Assembly: GCA_045603745.1 (NCBI GenBank)
Contig: JAZUMQ010000012.1
Coordinates: 19,503-83,502 of the forward strand
From: RGIG995 sp045603745
GTDB lineage: Bacteria; Bacillota; Clostridia; Oscillospirales; UBA644
Length of the DNA: 64,000 bases
Reading direction: 5' to 3'
Shown piece after piece: positions 7,601 through 17,699 of this stretch (position 1 is the stretch's first letter; each line of letters opens with the position of its first letter). The translations under genes and the position numbers were made by a program. Under the pieces are notes generated by a model. It worked only from the letters and a program-made list of their open reading frames with translations. It had not been told where the DNA came from and searched no databases.

Positions 7601-8110
7601 TTATTTTGCTTTTTCCCATTCTTCTTTGGTGATTTTTAAATCACAAGTGCCGCCACCTTTCCGAATCCGCTGAAATCCGGCATTGGTAAATCCTTTCACT
7701 GCGGCGGTGTTTGCGGTGGATAGGGTAACCGACAGTGAGGGAAGATCGTTTTGCTCAAAGGCACGTTGGGTCAAAAGTCGGAGTGCGGGGGCACAATATC
7801 CTTTTTTTCGGTGCTTTGCCAATAAGATGATGCCCACGTTGTGCTTTTCTCCGTCAAAGAACCACGAAATTTCACCTACGGGAGTTCTGCCGTCGGCGAT
7901 GACGGCGTAGAAATTGTCCGGTTCTCTGTCCATCCAAAAATCATACCACAGTGCCCACGCGGATCGAGGAAAATCAATGCACCCGGTGTCGGGGTGATAA
8001 TCTTCCATGGGTTCTTTAAAGCGATTGAACGCCATGGTCTGAGGGTCGGAGAGCAGTTGTTCCCGAAAGAGCAATTCGTTGTATTGAGGCAGATAAAGTC
8101 GCAATTCCAT
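7601..8110 (-). CDS. GNAT-family N-acetyltransferase
   Basis: 169 residues with the GNAT core: a central beta-strand pair V-G-E-I-S-W-F followed by an acetyl-CoA pyrophosphate loop (A-K-H-R-K-K-G-Y, about residues 99-106) and the closing N-T-A-A-V-K-G-F-T-N-A-G-F motif. The target amine is unknown. Its ATG overlaps the stop codon of addA by one base (TAATG), so it is translationally coupled to addA. The function need not relate to DNA repair. Confidence 0.85.
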   Translation of the reverse strand: MELRLYLPQYNELLFREQLLSDPQTMAFNRFKEPMEDYHPDTGCIDFPRSAWALWYDFWMDREPDNFYAVIADGRTPVGEISWFFDGEKHNVGIILLAKHRKKGYCAPALRLLTQRAFEQNDLPSLSVTLSTANTAAVKGFTNAGFQRIRKGGGTCDLKITKEEWEKAK

Positions 8111-11100
8111 TATAATTCTTCTTCCTTAACGTCGATGGATTTTCCTAAGCGGAAGGACCAAATTTTGCAGCCGATGACCGGTTTTTCATACAACCGACGG
8201 ACGGCGGTGGCGTAGAGATTCAACTGCCGGGAGTAGCGGGAGAGCAATTCTTCTTCCGTTGCCCGATCGGATTTGAAGTCCACGATCAAATATCCGTCTT
8301 CTAATTCGCAGAGCAAATCCATTGCCCCTTGCATGAGCATTTCCCCGTCTTCTCCGGGGTTGCCGGAATAATAGGAAACCGGGATTTTACAGGTGAATCG
8401 GACTTCCCGCTCGTATCCCAAGGAAGATTTCAGGGTCTTCATCAGATCGCTTTCCAAAAACCGTTGAATCTCTTTGGTGTCGATGGCTTTTGCCCCCGAG
8501 TCGGTCAAATGTCCCGATTCGGTCAGCCGTTGAATTTCGTCGGTGATGGGTTTTTCAAAATCCGCAAATTGGCAATAGGTATGGATCGCCGTGCCTGCCT
8601 CTGCGGCGGTGACGGCGGTTTCGTCTAAAAATTTCGGTTTCGATACCGGGGGGTCCAAAATCAAAAGTTCACTGTCCGGATCTGCCGGAGCTTTGGAAAT
8701 TTCGGTGACCGAAACTTTTGCGGGAACGGTGGAAAGATGGTTATCGTAACGGAAGGAAAACCGTCGATTCAACTCTTCTTCCGAAAGTTTGCAGCGGGTA
8801 GAATCGGTTTTTCTCACCGGGGCAACGGTTTCGGGAGGGGATACGAAGGCAACTCTCAGCCGTCCTGCGTCCGCTTCCGGATTCAGCCACGCCGAGGAAA
8901 GAATTTTGGCGTCGGGGTGAGCCACGGTGCGATCCAAAATCGGCGTGCGGAAGTTATGCAGATCCAAAAGGTCGGTCAGCCTTACGGCACCGTTTTCGGA
9001 ATGAAGGCCGTGGACGTCCAATTGCTCCAGTTTATCGGAACAGCGGCCGATGACGGTCAGACGATCCCTGGCTCGGGTCAGTGCCACGTAGAGAACCCGC
9101 AATTCTTCAGAAACATCGGAATAATTTGCCCGATGTCCGATCAATTCCCGCATCAGGGTGGTATATTCCGCCGTTTCTCCTTCGTTTTTTACCTTGGGGG
9201 CAACGCCGTATTCTCCGTCCACCCGTACCTTATCCCGGTCTTCCCGGAAAGAGCGTTCCAGTTCCGGAAGAATACACCAAGCGTATTCCAAGCCCTTGGA
9301 TTTGTGAATGGTCATCAACCGCACGAAATCCCCTTCGGGGGCAGATCCCGATTCCCGGATTTTCCCCGATGCTTTCGCCCGGTCGGAAAATTCCAAAAAG
9401 CCAAACAGACCGTCGCTTCTGGAATAGCGACAGGCAAAGGCGTAAAACTTCATCAGATTGTTTCGGGCGGCGGGGTCAATGGCAGACTCCAACGCCAGAT
9501 AATCGGTGGCGGTGTAAATTTCCCATAAAAGCTTGGGGATTGGCAGATTTTCTGAAAGGATACGGAATTTTTTGATGGTTTTTACGGCTTTTTGCGAGGT
9601 TTCGTTTTCTTCTGCGTATTTGTTTAACCCTTCCCAGAGGGATTGATTTTTTGCTTTCAGATGGGCTTCTGCCACCTGTTGTGCCGACAGCGAAAACACG
9701 CTTCCCGTCAGAGTGACGAAAAGTGCCATATCGTCCCAGGGATCGTTGATCGCTTGCAAAAATGCTAAAATTCCACAAACTTCCGGGGTATCCAAAAAGG
9801 TTTCGCCGTCGGAAGAAAGCAGGGGAATGCCGCATTCCCGGAAGGCCTCCTCATACAATGGGGCGGAAGACATATACCGCAGCAGAATCGCTACGTCGGA
9901 GTACCGCATGGGGCGATGGGCATTTTCGTTTTTATCGTAAACGGTAGCTCCCCCTTCCACCGCGTCTCGGATCAGTTTCGCGCAGAGTTTTGCCTCTTCG
10001 GCGTAATGGGTGTCCCCGATGCGTCCGGCGGTGGGAATCAGAAGTAATTCCGCGTCCGGTTCGACTTTTTCCGGGGTAGGCTGGGGAAGACCTTCGATGC
10101 CGGATAAGGTTTCGGCGTAATTGGGAGGATAGGGAATCGCTTCGTCGTCCCCTCTCCCTGCAAATAAGGTCTCGCCCTCGTCGTAAACAAGCCCCCCGAC
10201 GGCAGGGCAGAAAAGCCCTCGGCAAAGGAAATTGACAAAATCCAAAACTCCTTTGCGGCTTCGGAAATTCTTGTTGAGGGCAATAACTTTACAGGTTTCT
10301 TTTTTTCGCAAAAAGTTGTCAGCGTTTGCTCCCCGAAAACCGTAAATACTTTGTTTTACGTCTCCTACCGCGAAGCAGTTTTCTTTTGTGACCGCCCGGA
10401 AAAACAGATCTTGCAGGTCGTTGACGTCCTGATATTCGTCGATGAGAACTTCATCGTAGGCATCTTGTTCTTTTTGAGCAATTTCACTGGGAGTAAAAAC
10501 GCCGGTTTCGTGGGAATAGCTCTCCACCGTCAGTCCCAACGCCAATTCCGCCAGTGCAGAGAAAGAATAAGCGCCTTTGCGGTGCATTTCTTCCATCACG
10601 TCCCGGCGAAAACGATGGACCGCGTCCAATAAGAATACCATGCCCGGACGCAATAGAGCAAGATCTTCTTCACACTGTTCCGAGGATAGATAGAAAATTT
10701 CTTCGGTCTGTAAAAACTTCTTGAATCGGGAACGGTATTCTTTGTAAAGATAGGCCTCCCTCGGGAATCCGTCCTTGACGGCGGGGGCTTTTGCAAAGAT
10801 ATGCCCCTTGACCCGACGGCAGACTTCGTCCCAATTTCCCTCGTTTACTGCGGTGCAAAGGGTCTTGATCAGCCCGTGTTCTTCCAAAACCACGTCCATT
10901 TTCGGGAAGGGGGAAGCAGTGACGATCTGATCGAAGATATGCAGATATTCTTCAAAAATCGGTTTCATTAATATGCAAGCGGCGGTACACCAGGTGTCGC
11001 TTGACGACAACCGGGATTTTTGCCTCTGCAACCATAAATCTCCAAAGGGGAAAGTCTCGATTTTCCGCGCCACGGTGTCGATGGTCGTTTCCATGGTACG

Positions 11101-11592
11101 ACTGTCGGTCTCACCCCCGAACAGGGCGGCAAATTCCTGAAATCCTTCGGGGAATTCCCGATAATATTCTTCGATCTGCCGTTGCAGAACCGTCGATTTG
11201 AGCACTGCCAACTCGGTCTCGTCCATGACGGTAAAATCCGGAGAAATTCCGGCTTTTTGAAAATTGCGACGCAACAGATCCATACCGTAACTGTCGATGG
11301 TACAGATTTTTGCTTTATAAAGGGTTAAACTTTGTCTTCTCAAATGGGCATCGCCGGGGTTTGCGGCGGCGCGGGTCGCCAGATCACGGGCAATGCGGGT
11401 ACGCATTTCCGCGGCGGCGGCGTTGGTGAAAGTCACGATCAAAAGTCGATCTAACCGACCGCCTTTTTCAACAAATTCGCCCACTCGGGCAGAGAGGACG
11501 GCGGTTTTTCCCGATCCTGCGGCGGCGGAGACCAACAAATTCTGCCCCCGAGTATGAATGGCTTCTAATTGGGCGTCAGTCCACTTGGGCAT
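8110..11592 (-). CDS. addA: AddA: ATP-dependent helicase/nuclease subunit A
   Basis: Processes double-strand DNA ends for recombinational repair with AddB. It is a UvrD-type superfamily 1 helicase with Walker A SAAAGSGKT at residues 22-30, Walker B D-E-Y-Q-D-V, and the late helicase motif T-I-H-K-S-K-G-L-E. It ends in a RecB-type nuclease domain with the metal-binding motif I-V-D-F-K-S-D. The start is the ATG at 11592, behind GAGGAGGAG. It overlaps the end of addB by 17 bases. At 1160 residues the length is normal for AddA. Confidence 0.97.
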   Translation of the reverse strand: MPKWTDAQLEAIHTRGQNLLVSAAAGSGKTAVLSARVGEFVEKGGRLDRLLIVTFTNAAAAEMRTRIARDLATRAAANPGDAHLRRQSLTLYKAKICTIDSYGMDLLRRNFQKAGISPDFTVMDETELAVLKSTVLQRQIEEYYREFPEGFQEFAALFGGETDSRTMETTIDTVARKIETFPFGDLWLQRQKSRLSSSDTWCTAACILMKPIFEEYLHIFDQIVTASPFPKMDVVLEEHGLIKTLCTAVNEGNWDEVCRRVKGHIFAKAPAVKDGFPREAYLYKEYRSRFKKFLQTEEIFYLSSEQCEEDLALLRPGMVFLLDAVHRFRRDVMEEMHRKGAYSFSALAELALGLTVESYSHETGVFTPSEIAQKEQDAYDEVLIDEYQDVNDLQDLFFRAVTKENCFAVGDVKQSIYGFRGANADNFLRKKETCKVIALNKNFRSRKGVLDFVNFLCRGLFCPAVGGLVYDEGETLFAGRGDDEAIPYPPNYAETLSGIEGLPQPTPEKVEPDAELLLIPTAGRIGDTHYAEEAKLCAKLIRDAVEGGATVYDKNENAHRPMRYSDVAILLRYMSSAPLYEEAFRECGIPLLSSDGETFLDTPEVCGILAFLQAINDPWDDMALFVTLTGSVFSLSAQQVAEAHLKAKNQSLWEGLNKYAEENETSQKAVKTIKKFRILSENLPIPKLLWEIYTATDYLALESAIDPAARNNLMKFYAFACRYSRSDGLFGFLEFSDRAKASGKIRESGSAPEGDFVRLMTIHKSKGLEYAWCILPELERSFREDRDKVRVDGEYGVAPKVKNEGETAEYTTLMRELIGHRANYSDVSEELRVLYVALTRARDRLTVIGRCSDKLEQLDVHGLHSENGAVRLTDLLDLHNFRTPILDRTVAHPDAKILSSAWLNPEADAGRLRVAFVSPPETVAPVRKTDSTRCKLSEEELNRRFSFRYDNHLSTVPAKVSVTEISKAPADPDSELLILDPPVSKPKFLDETAVTAAEAGTAIHTYCQFADFEKPITDEIQRLTESGHLTDSGAKAIDTKEIQRFLESDLMKTLKSSLGYEREVRFTCKIPVSYYSGNPGEDGEMLMQGAMDLLCELEDGYLIVDFKSDRATEEELLSRYSRQLNLYATAVRRLYEKPVIGCKIWSFRLGKSIDVKEEEL

Positions 11593-14500
11593 GGGTCTCC
11601 TCCTCTCGGTTTGCAAATACGTCTCTCGGCGTTTCGTGGCGGCAATATTCTTTCAGGTCACATTTGTCGCAACTGCAATAGGCACTTCCGATCTTGATGG
11701 GGTTTTTGTCCACTCTGCCTTCGTGCAGGGTATTGCCCATTTTTTGCAACAGGTCGGAAATTTGCTGGAAAAGTTTTCCGAATTGTTCCAAAGTCACGAA
11801 GAAGGGCGAATCGTTTTTCTTGATTCGCAAAAACTTTCGTTGTTCGGTATTATCCATGGCGTAAAGAATGGAATTGTCCTTCAAATAAACACCCGAACGA
11901 GGCGTTTCGTCTTCCCATTGCAACAGAACTTCTTCGGGATCTTGGCTTCGTTTTCCCGATACGACCTTGGGATTCGAGCCGATATACTGCACCCCCGCGG
12001 GAAGACAGGTTTCGCCGGGGAACAGATTTTGTTGCAGAGCATAAAGATACATCAGCATCTGAATGTCGATGCCGTTTTGAATCAATTGGAAGGAAAAATC
12101 TTTTTTCCCGGTCTTGTAGTCCACGACGCGCAGATATTTTTTTCCCTCTTTTTCGTAAAGATCTACCCGATCCACCACGCCGATCATGGATAACGAACCG
12201 TTTTTCAAGGGGATTTTAATGGGATCCACGGCATTTTCTCCGGTTCCCACCTTTTGCTCAAAGGCGTAGGGCACGAATTGAGAGGCTTCAAATTCTTTTC
12301 GGAATAAGGTCAGAAGCCGTTCGATCTTCTTCATCAAGGCGTCAAAATAACTTTGCACCGTAGAGGGGGGAGTTTCGTCGCCGTAAAATTTGCGGAGTTG
12401 TTGTTCTCCAAAGGCTTGTACCCGCTGATGTAATTCTTCGTCGGAGCAGTCCAATCCTTGAGAAATAATGGATTCCAAGGCTTCGTGGATCAGCGTGCCC
12501 CGTTGTCTCGGATCCAGTTCCGCCCGGCTTCGGGGAGAAATTTCAAGGCCATATCGGAGGAAATAGGCGTATCGGCATTGATGGTACTTGTCTGCCCGGG
12601 AGGCGGAAAGCCACAGATGTTTGGGATACAATTGCAACGCCGTGTCTTCCGAAAGGGTGGCAACGTCTTTGCGGCGGGTAAGAATTTCTTGGTACTCTTT
12701 TTGTCCTGCAAAGTATACCCCCAATTCTTCCACGGGGGTTTTGGTATGCAATGCAAAGGCCGCCCGCTCCCGCTGAATTCGTTCCTGTAGAGATTCTGCC
12801 TCGGAAAGGCGGAGCCGTTGGGGAACAAGATCGGGGAAAATCTCGGAAATTCGTCCGATGACCGAGGAAGGGGACGCCTCTCCTCCGATGACCGACGCAT
12901 AGGAAAGATACAATTCTTCCCGAGGGGCAGTGAGGGAGAGATAGACGTAAAACAATTCGTGAAGAATTTTATCATCGGTGGTCTCTCCGATGCCGAAGGG
13001 AGATAACTGCAACCGATCTTTATCGGTCAAAAGCCGGTTATCGTCGATGTTTTTCGGAAAAACTCCTTCGTTCAATCCCAACACGAAAACGCATCGGGGA
13101 GAGATCATGGGCAACGTTTCGGGAGACCCGGCGGTCACTTCGTCCAGAGAGGTTGGCAAAATGGCGACGTCGTGGGTGTCGATGACCGAGAAAAACAGAT
13201 CCCGATACTCTTTTAGGGTGATTTTGTCCTTTCCGGCGGTGAGAACCAGTTCGTCCAACGCCAGAATTAACTGTTCGTAAACTTTTTTCTGTCGGGCGGA
13301 AAGTTCGTATTCGCCGTAATCCCGATAGGTTTCGGCGTTTTCGTTCAACGTGGCAGGGACGCCCAAAGTTTCCAAAATTTCATATAATGCCGTGGAAATT
13401 TCTCTTACGGTGGCGTTTTGAGAGCGATCCTGCAACGTTTCCACCGTTAAAATAATCTTCTGACGCAGTGCTTCCGCACCGTTGCGCATAAGAATTTCTT
13501 CTTCACTTTCCCGGTCGGTATAGCCGGCAATGGGGCGGGTAAAGGGCATTTTAAACCGATTGTAGCGAATGCCCCAAACGTCCACGTACCGTTCAAACCA
13601 AGATCCTTCTTCCGGGGTGCAAACAAATCCGCTTTTGACAAAAGACAGTACCGCATCGGTGGAATACCCCTCTGTCGCCATGGAAAACAGGGCAGTAATC
13701 AAAGGCATGGGATTTCGTTGCCGTAAGGGGGTCTTTCGATGATAAAACAACGGAATTTCATATTGATCGAAGACCGGGTCGAGGATTCCGGCATAATCGT
13801 CCAAGGAACGGACGATGATTGTAAAATCGCCATAACGATACCCCTCGTCCCGCACTTTTTTGGCAATGGTTGAGGCGACGAATTCCGCCTCGTCAAATCG
13901 GTCTGAGCCGCAATAAAGGTGAAGATGTTCCGGTGCCCCTTTCATGGTGTTCCCTTGCGGGCGGGCGTACTCTGATTCCAATAATGCGAATTCTTCCGAA
14001 GAAAAAGCGGCGTTTTTCTGGAGATTGACGACGGTGCATTCTTCTCCCATGCGTTTGCAGAACGCCATCAGTTTTCGAGCTTCTTCCGCCGCATCGGCAG
14101 TGGGACCGGCTTGTTCCGGGTCTGTGGTGTCGGTCGGTAACGCCACGGTGACCATGGCACCGTTTTTTACCATTTGCAACAGAATGTTTCGCTCCCGGTT
14201 GTAAAAGGTGCGGAAATTTGCCACATACACCCGTTCGTCTTCAAAATCTCCGGTTTCTTCCAACAATTTCCGCAGGCGGGCGGGGGCGTCGTCGGGATCG
14301 AAATATCCTTCGGACAAATAGCCTTCGTAGACCTGACGGATCATCGCCAGGTCGTATAATTTATCGTTCTTTTCCTTTTGGGCAGTTTCCATCAGTTCTT
14401 CGGCAGAAATGCCCGCGGCTTTCAATTCTTTGATTGCCCCCAAAAGCAACGCCAAAAACCGGGGATTGCGGTAATCGGGGGGATAGTGTTTCAGGGACGG

Positions 14501-14809
14501 CGCAACGGTGTCAAAGGCCTTTTTCAGCAGAACCGTTTTTCCCCCTTCCCCCAAAAATCGGGTGGGAACGCCGTGCTTTGCAAATTCCGTCCGGGCAAGG
14601 GATTTCAATGAGGTCACGTTCAAATGCCGGAAGCGTTTTTCTCCCAATTGGGCCAGAAAATATTGTTCCGACGCCACCGTGTACTGATCGGGAACCAACA
14701 GAGTGATTTTTTCTTTGCCCTTTTTCTCCGGGATCCGGCGGGCAATTTCCTCTGCCATGTACCCGGTTTTTCCGCAGCCGACTCTCCCCAAAATTAACGT
14801 TAAAGGCAT
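11576..14809 (-). CDS. addB: AddB: ATP-dependent nuclease subunit B
   Basis: Partner of AddA in the end-resection helicase-nuclease. The N-terminal P-loop GRVGCGKT is at residues 8-15. The C-terminal RecB-type nuclease domain has a lone Cys before it (C-R-Y-A-Y-F-L) and a three-Cys cluster near the end (C-D-K-C-D-L-K-E-Y-C), the four ligands of the 4Fe-4S cluster known in AddB. The ATG at 14809 follows AAGGAGG. A small membrane-protein gene lies 20 bases upstream and addA follows with overlap. Confidence 0.96.
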   Translation of the reverse strand: MPLTLILGRVGCGKTGYMAEEIARRIPEKKGKEKITLLVPDQYTVASEQYFLAQLGEKRFRHLNVTSLKSLARTEFAKHGVPTRFLGEGGKTVLLKKAFDTVAPSLKHYPPDYRNPRFLALLLGAIKELKAAGISAEELMETAQKEKNDKLYDLAMIRQVYEGYLSEGYFDPDDAPARLRKLLEETGDFEDERVYVANFRTFYNRERNILLQMVKNGAMVTVALPTDTTDPEQAGPTADAAEEARKLMAFCKRMGEECTVVNLQKNAAFSSEEFALLESEYARPQGNTMKGAPEHLHLYCGSDRFDEAEFVASTIAKKVRDEGYRYGDFTIIVRSLDDYAGILDPVFDQYEIPLFYHRKTPLRQRNPMPLITALFSMATEGYSTDAVLSFVKSGFVCTPEEGSWFERYVDVWGIRYNRFKMPFTRPIAGYTDRESEEEILMRNGAEALRQKIILTVETLQDRSQNATVREISTALYEILETLGVPATLNENAETYRDYGEYELSARQKKVYEQLILALDELVLTAGKDKITLKEYRDLFFSVIDTHDVAILPTSLDEVTAGSPETLPMISPRCVFVLGLNEGVFPKNIDDNRLLTDKDRLQLSPFGIGETTDDKILHELFYVYLSLTAPREELYLSYASVIGGEASPSSVIGRISEIFPDLVPQRLRLSEAESLQERIQRERAAFALHTKTPVEELGVYFAGQKEYQEILTRRKDVATLSEDTALQLYPKHLWLSASRADKYHQCRYAYFLRYGLEISPRSRAELDPRQRGTLIHEALESIISQGLDCSDEELHQRVQAFGEQQLRKFYGDETPPSTVQSYFDALMKKIERLLTLFRKEFEASQFVPYAFEQKVGTGENAVDPIKIPLKNGSLSMIGVVDRVDLYEKEGKKYLRVVDYKTGKKDFSFQLIQNGIDIQMLMYLYALQQNLFPGETCLPAGVQYIGSNPKVVSGKRSQDPEEVLLQWEDETPRSGVYLKDNSILYAMDNTEQRKFLRIKKNDSPFFVTLEQFGKLFQQISDLLQKMGNTLHEGRVDKNPIKIGSAYCSCDKCDLKEYCRHETPRDVFANREEETHAQVD

Positions 14810-14829
14810 CGAATTCAATCCTCCTTCGG

Positions 14830-15015
14830 TCAAAAATTACGAAAAACGTTCCACAAAAACCAACACGCAAAAAATCCGCAAAAAAACGTCAACTTTAATC
14901 CATTGAGCCATTTGGGAGATTTTTGTTCTTTTAAAAACAGAAGGTACCCCCAAAGCAGGAATCCGCCGGTGGCAACGGCAAAAAAAATTGTTAAAAGTAA
15001 AAAAATAAGTTCCAT
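14830..15015 (-). CDS. Small two-helix membrane protein
   Basis: 61 residues: one hydrophobic helix at residues 2-28, a short basic loop (K-E-Q-K-S-P-K-W-L), and a second helix at about 39-57. It sits between the DUF2752 gene and addB, 20 bases before addB, in the same leftward operon. No family is recognised. The ribosome site is weak, so expression is less certain than for its neighbours. Confidence 0.6.
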   Translation of the reverse strand: MELIFLLLTIFFAVATGGFLLWGYLLFLKEQKSPKWLNGLKLTFFCGFFACWFLWNVFRNF

Positions 15016-15054
15016 AAAAGCACCAAATGGGAGAGGAATAAGAGTGAGATGTTT

Positions 15055-15387
15055 TTACACGAAGTGTGTAAAAAGGTATTCCAAAAAAGAGTGTTTCTTC
15101 CCGGCAAGGGTGGTGAAAACATCTTGTCCTGCCGTCAATAAAAATCCGGGAAAGATGGTTGCGCAAAATACTTGATTCATTTCCCAAGCCTCGGCGAAAC
15201 GGCCGTGCATCAGTAAAGTCAATGCTCTTGTAACCCCACAACCGGGGCATTGCAACCCCACCAAGGTGGAGGGACAGCGGGAAATTCCTTGTTCCACCCC
15301 CTCATAGGGTAACAGGGCGAAAAAGGAAAGAAATACCAAATAAAATACAATTCGCAAAATCCGAAAAGAAAGGGTTTTTCGTTGCAT
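15055..15387 (-). CDS. DUF2752 family membrane protein
   Basis: 110 residues with the hallmark C-P-G-C-G-x-T-R-A motif near residue 48 between hydrophobic helices. DUF2752 proteins are small membrane proteins of unknown function. The ATG at 15387 is chosen because CGGAGG stands just before it; a longer reading adds 11 residues with no ribosome site. It is the first gene of the leftward operon that leads into addBA and is divergent from sigG across only 50 bases. Confidence 0.85.
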   Translation of the reverse strand: MQRKTLSFRILRIVFYLVFLSFFALLPYEGVEQGISRCPSTLVGLQCPGCGVTRALTLLMHGRFAEAWEMNQVFCATIFPGFLLTAGQDVFTTLAGKKHSFLEYLFTHFV

Positions 15388-15437
15388 AAAACCTCCGAGG
15401 AAAACAAATACTTTGTTCAAAGGGGTTGATAGAAGCC

Positions 15438-16208
15438 GTGCTGAACAAAGTTGAAATCTGTGGGATCAACACGTCGGAATTAAAAGTATTAAATGAAGAA
15501 GAAAAAACCATCCTGCTTCATCGGATCAAACAGGGGGACGATGCCGCCCGCACCGCCTTCGTCAACGGAAATCTGAAATTGGTGCTGAGCGTGGTGCAAC
15601 GGTTTTCCAATCGGGGGGAAGACCCGGACGACTTATTTCAGATCGGGTGCATCGGATTGATCAAGGCCATCGACAATTTCGATTTGTCTCAAGAGGTAAA
15701 ATTTTCCACCTATGCCGTTCCCATGATCATCGGGGAAATTCGTCGGTATCTTCGGGATAATAATCCGATTCGGGTTTCCCGATCCTTGCGGGATACGGCG
15801 TACAAGGCATTGGGGGCGAAAGAACGGTTGACAGCAAAACTGAGCCGTGAACCCACCATCGAAGAAATCGCAAAAGAAATGGACATGAAGCGAGAGGAGA
15901 TCGTCGTCGCCCTCGATGCTATCGTTGATCCGGTTTCTCTGTTCGATTCGGTCTACAACGACGATAGCGATACCATTTACCTGATGGATCAAGTTCGGGA
16001 TATTCACGAAACCGAATCCAATTGGGTGGAGGAAATTTCTCTGCGCCAAGCCATCTCACGGTTGTCCGATCGGGAAAAACGAATTTTGTCCTTGCGTTTT
16101 TACGGTGGAAAAACCCAAACCGAAGTCGCTACGGAGATTGGGATTTCCCAAGCACAAGTGTCTCGGCTGGAGAAAAACGCTCTTACCGAAATAAAAAAAC
16201 ACTTGTAA
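15438..16208 (+). CDS. sigG: RNA polymerase sporulation sigma factor SigG
   Basis: Forespore sigma factor acting after engulfment. The N-terminal signature N-K-V-E-I-C-G-I-N-T-S is specific to SigG. Region 2 carries D-D-L-F-Q-I-G-C-I-G-L-I-K-A-I and F-S-T-Y-A-V-P-M-I-I-G-E-I-R-R-Y, and region 4 ends in G-I-S-Q-A-Q-V-S-R-L-E. GTG 15438 is preferred so that the protein begins at that signature; TTG 15426 is the alternative. spoIIGA and sigE, its usual neighbours, are absent. It marks the host as an endospore former. Confidence 0.93.
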   Translation: MLNKVEICGINTSELKVLNEEEKTILLHRIKQGDDAARTAFVNGNLKLVLSVVQRFSNRGEDPDDLFQIGCIGLIKAIDNFDLSQEVKFSTYAVPMIIGEIRRYLRDNNPIRVSRSLRDTAYKALGAKERLTAKLSREPTIEEIAKEMDMKREEIVVALDAIVDPVSLFDSVYNDDSDTIYLMDQVRDIHETESNWVEEISLRQAISRLSDREKRILSLRFYGGKTQTEVATEIGISQAQVSRLEKNALTEIKKHL

Positions 16209-16272
16209 AAAAGGCGTTAAGAGTGAAGTTTTGAGATTGATGTTGGAAGATGCAACGTTGCTTTTTCACGTT

Positions 16273-16464
16273 TCAATCTTCTTCACTTATCGCTTGTTTC
16301 TCCCGCCGTTTTTCTTCCCGCTTTTGTTCCTTTCGGAAATGCAGGGCAAGAAGGACGGCGGTTGCGGTACAGACGAGGGCTACGAAAATTAACCCGGTCA
16401 CAAAGATTACCGTGGCAGAATCTCCGGGGGAGAAGGGGGAGACGAAAACGTCCAAAAAATTCAT
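16273..16464 (-). CDS. Small single-pass membrane protein
   Basis: 63 residues: one strong transmembrane helix at about residues 16-42 and a charged cytoplasmic tail rich in Lys, Arg and Glu. AAAGGAGAC precedes the ATG and the gene overlaps the end of the MFS gene by 4 bases, so it is co-translated with it. No family is recognised. Confidence 0.7.
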   Translation of the reverse strand: MNFLDVFVSPFSPGDSATVIFVTGLIFVALVCTATAVLLALHFRKEQKREEKRREKQAISEED

Positions 16465-17540
16465 TTTGCGTCTCCTTTCCGCTGGTATAGTCTCGCTCTC
16501 AGATGAAGTAATCGGCAATGATCGGTGTACAATACGAGGCTAAGCGCCAGTGCAACGATCAACAGTCCCGCACATAGGAATCGGATCGAAAGCGTCGGTG
16601 CGGTGCGGAAAAATCCGGGCATCGTTCCCAGTAAAATTGCCAGAGACCCGGTTCCCACTGCTAAGTGCGGTTTTTCGGGTAATGCCGCCGTCACCGTTCC
16701 GAAACACACGGAGGCGGGGGCAGATAAGGCACCCAATCCCAAACAGTAAAGCCAGGGAACGTGGGTAAACACCGTCAAAAGCAGAAGTGCCGCTCCAAGG
16801 CAAACTGCCATTGTTTTTCGCGGCCCAAACCGATCTGCCGCAAATCCTCCCGCGATCCGTCCCAGCATACATACCGCCGCCGGAATCAGAATCATGGGGC
16901 CCTTTGCCCAGTCCGGGGGCAACAGTGTTCCCACCAAAGCAATGATCAAAAGGGGGATCATGGTTAAAAGCAAGACCGCCCAATCGGGAAAAATCCGGAT
17001 TACGCTATTCCGGAAAGAGCGTATTTTTCTGGGATATTTTCTGGCTTCTGTAAAAAAGAAGCAACCCAAAGAAAGTGCGAGAAGAAGTAACGCCAGCTTC
17101 CAGCCGGAAAGGGGCGTTCGTTGTGCCAAGACCGTTCCTGCCGTAGCGCCGAAAACCCCGGTAGAGATTACCATGGCGTTACGGGAGAAAAATCCCCGGG
17201 CAAAGGCAACGCTTTCTCCCAAAGCGCCGACGTGAAACAAGGCACTTCCCACCGCCGCAGGAAACAGGGCAACCCATGCCGCTCCTACCGGGAGCAGGCA
17301 CGCAACAGCCACCAAAAGACACCCTACCGCTTGGGAATGGAGTCGGGGAATTTCGTCCAAAACCGTTCCCAAAAAAGGACGCAATCCGTAGGACAAAATC
17401 AAAAAAATCATATATCCTGCCCCGATCAGCAACGTGGTCTGGGCAGTTTTTGTGAAATTCCCCGCCAGCAAAAAGAAGCAGGCAAGATCAATCGCAAAAT
17501 GGGTGATGATTTCAGTAATCAACGCTTCTTTTCTCGGCAT
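16461..17540 (-). CDS. Major facilitator superfamily permease
   Basis: 359 residues with about eleven or twelve hydrophobic helices and an MFS-like cytoplasmic loop containing G-G-F-A-A-D-R-F-G-P-R-K-T in the second half. The substrate is unknown. It begins at an ATG in the AT-rich gap shared with the rightward DUF2156 gene and is followed by an overlapping small membrane protein. Confidence 0.8.
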   Translation of the reverse strand: MPRKEALITEIITHFAIDLACFFLLAGNFTKTAQTTLLIGAGYMIFLILSYGLRPFLGTVLDEIPRLHSQAVGCLLVAVACLLPVGAAWVALFPAAVGSALFHVGALGESVAFARGFFSRNAMVISTGVFGATAGTVLAQRTPLSGWKLALLLLALSLGCFFFTEARKYPRKIRSFRNSVIRIFPDWAVLLLTMIPLLIIALVGTLLPPDWAKGPMILIPAAVCMLGRIAGGFAADRFGPRKTMAVCLGAALLLLTVFTHVPWLYCLGLGALSAPASVCFGTVTAALPEKPHLAVGTGSLAILLGTMPGFFRTAPTLSIRFLCAGLLIVALALSLVLYTDHCRLLHLRARLYQRKGDAK

Positions 17541-17629
17541 AGAAACCCCTTCCTTTCTCTATAGATCTATATTATATCTTTAAGTATATCATTTTTTTAT
17601 CTTTATGTCAAGTTTTCTTCCCCTCTCTA

Positions 17630-17659
17630 TTGACTTTTTCAGGGAAAATATGGTAAAAT
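17630..17659 (+). promoter_or_regulatory. Promoter of the DUF2156 gene
   Basis: TTGACT (17630-17635) and TAAAAT (17654-17659) are separated by 18 bases, about 40 bases before the ATG. Confidence 0.65.
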
Positions 17660-17699
17660 AAGACAAGTAATTTTTATTTCCTTTTTGTGAGAGATTTTT

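Noticed and set aside
8737..9575. Long plus-strand frames opposite addA
   Set aside because: They are shadows of the conserved AddA gene; no domain or ribosome site supports them.
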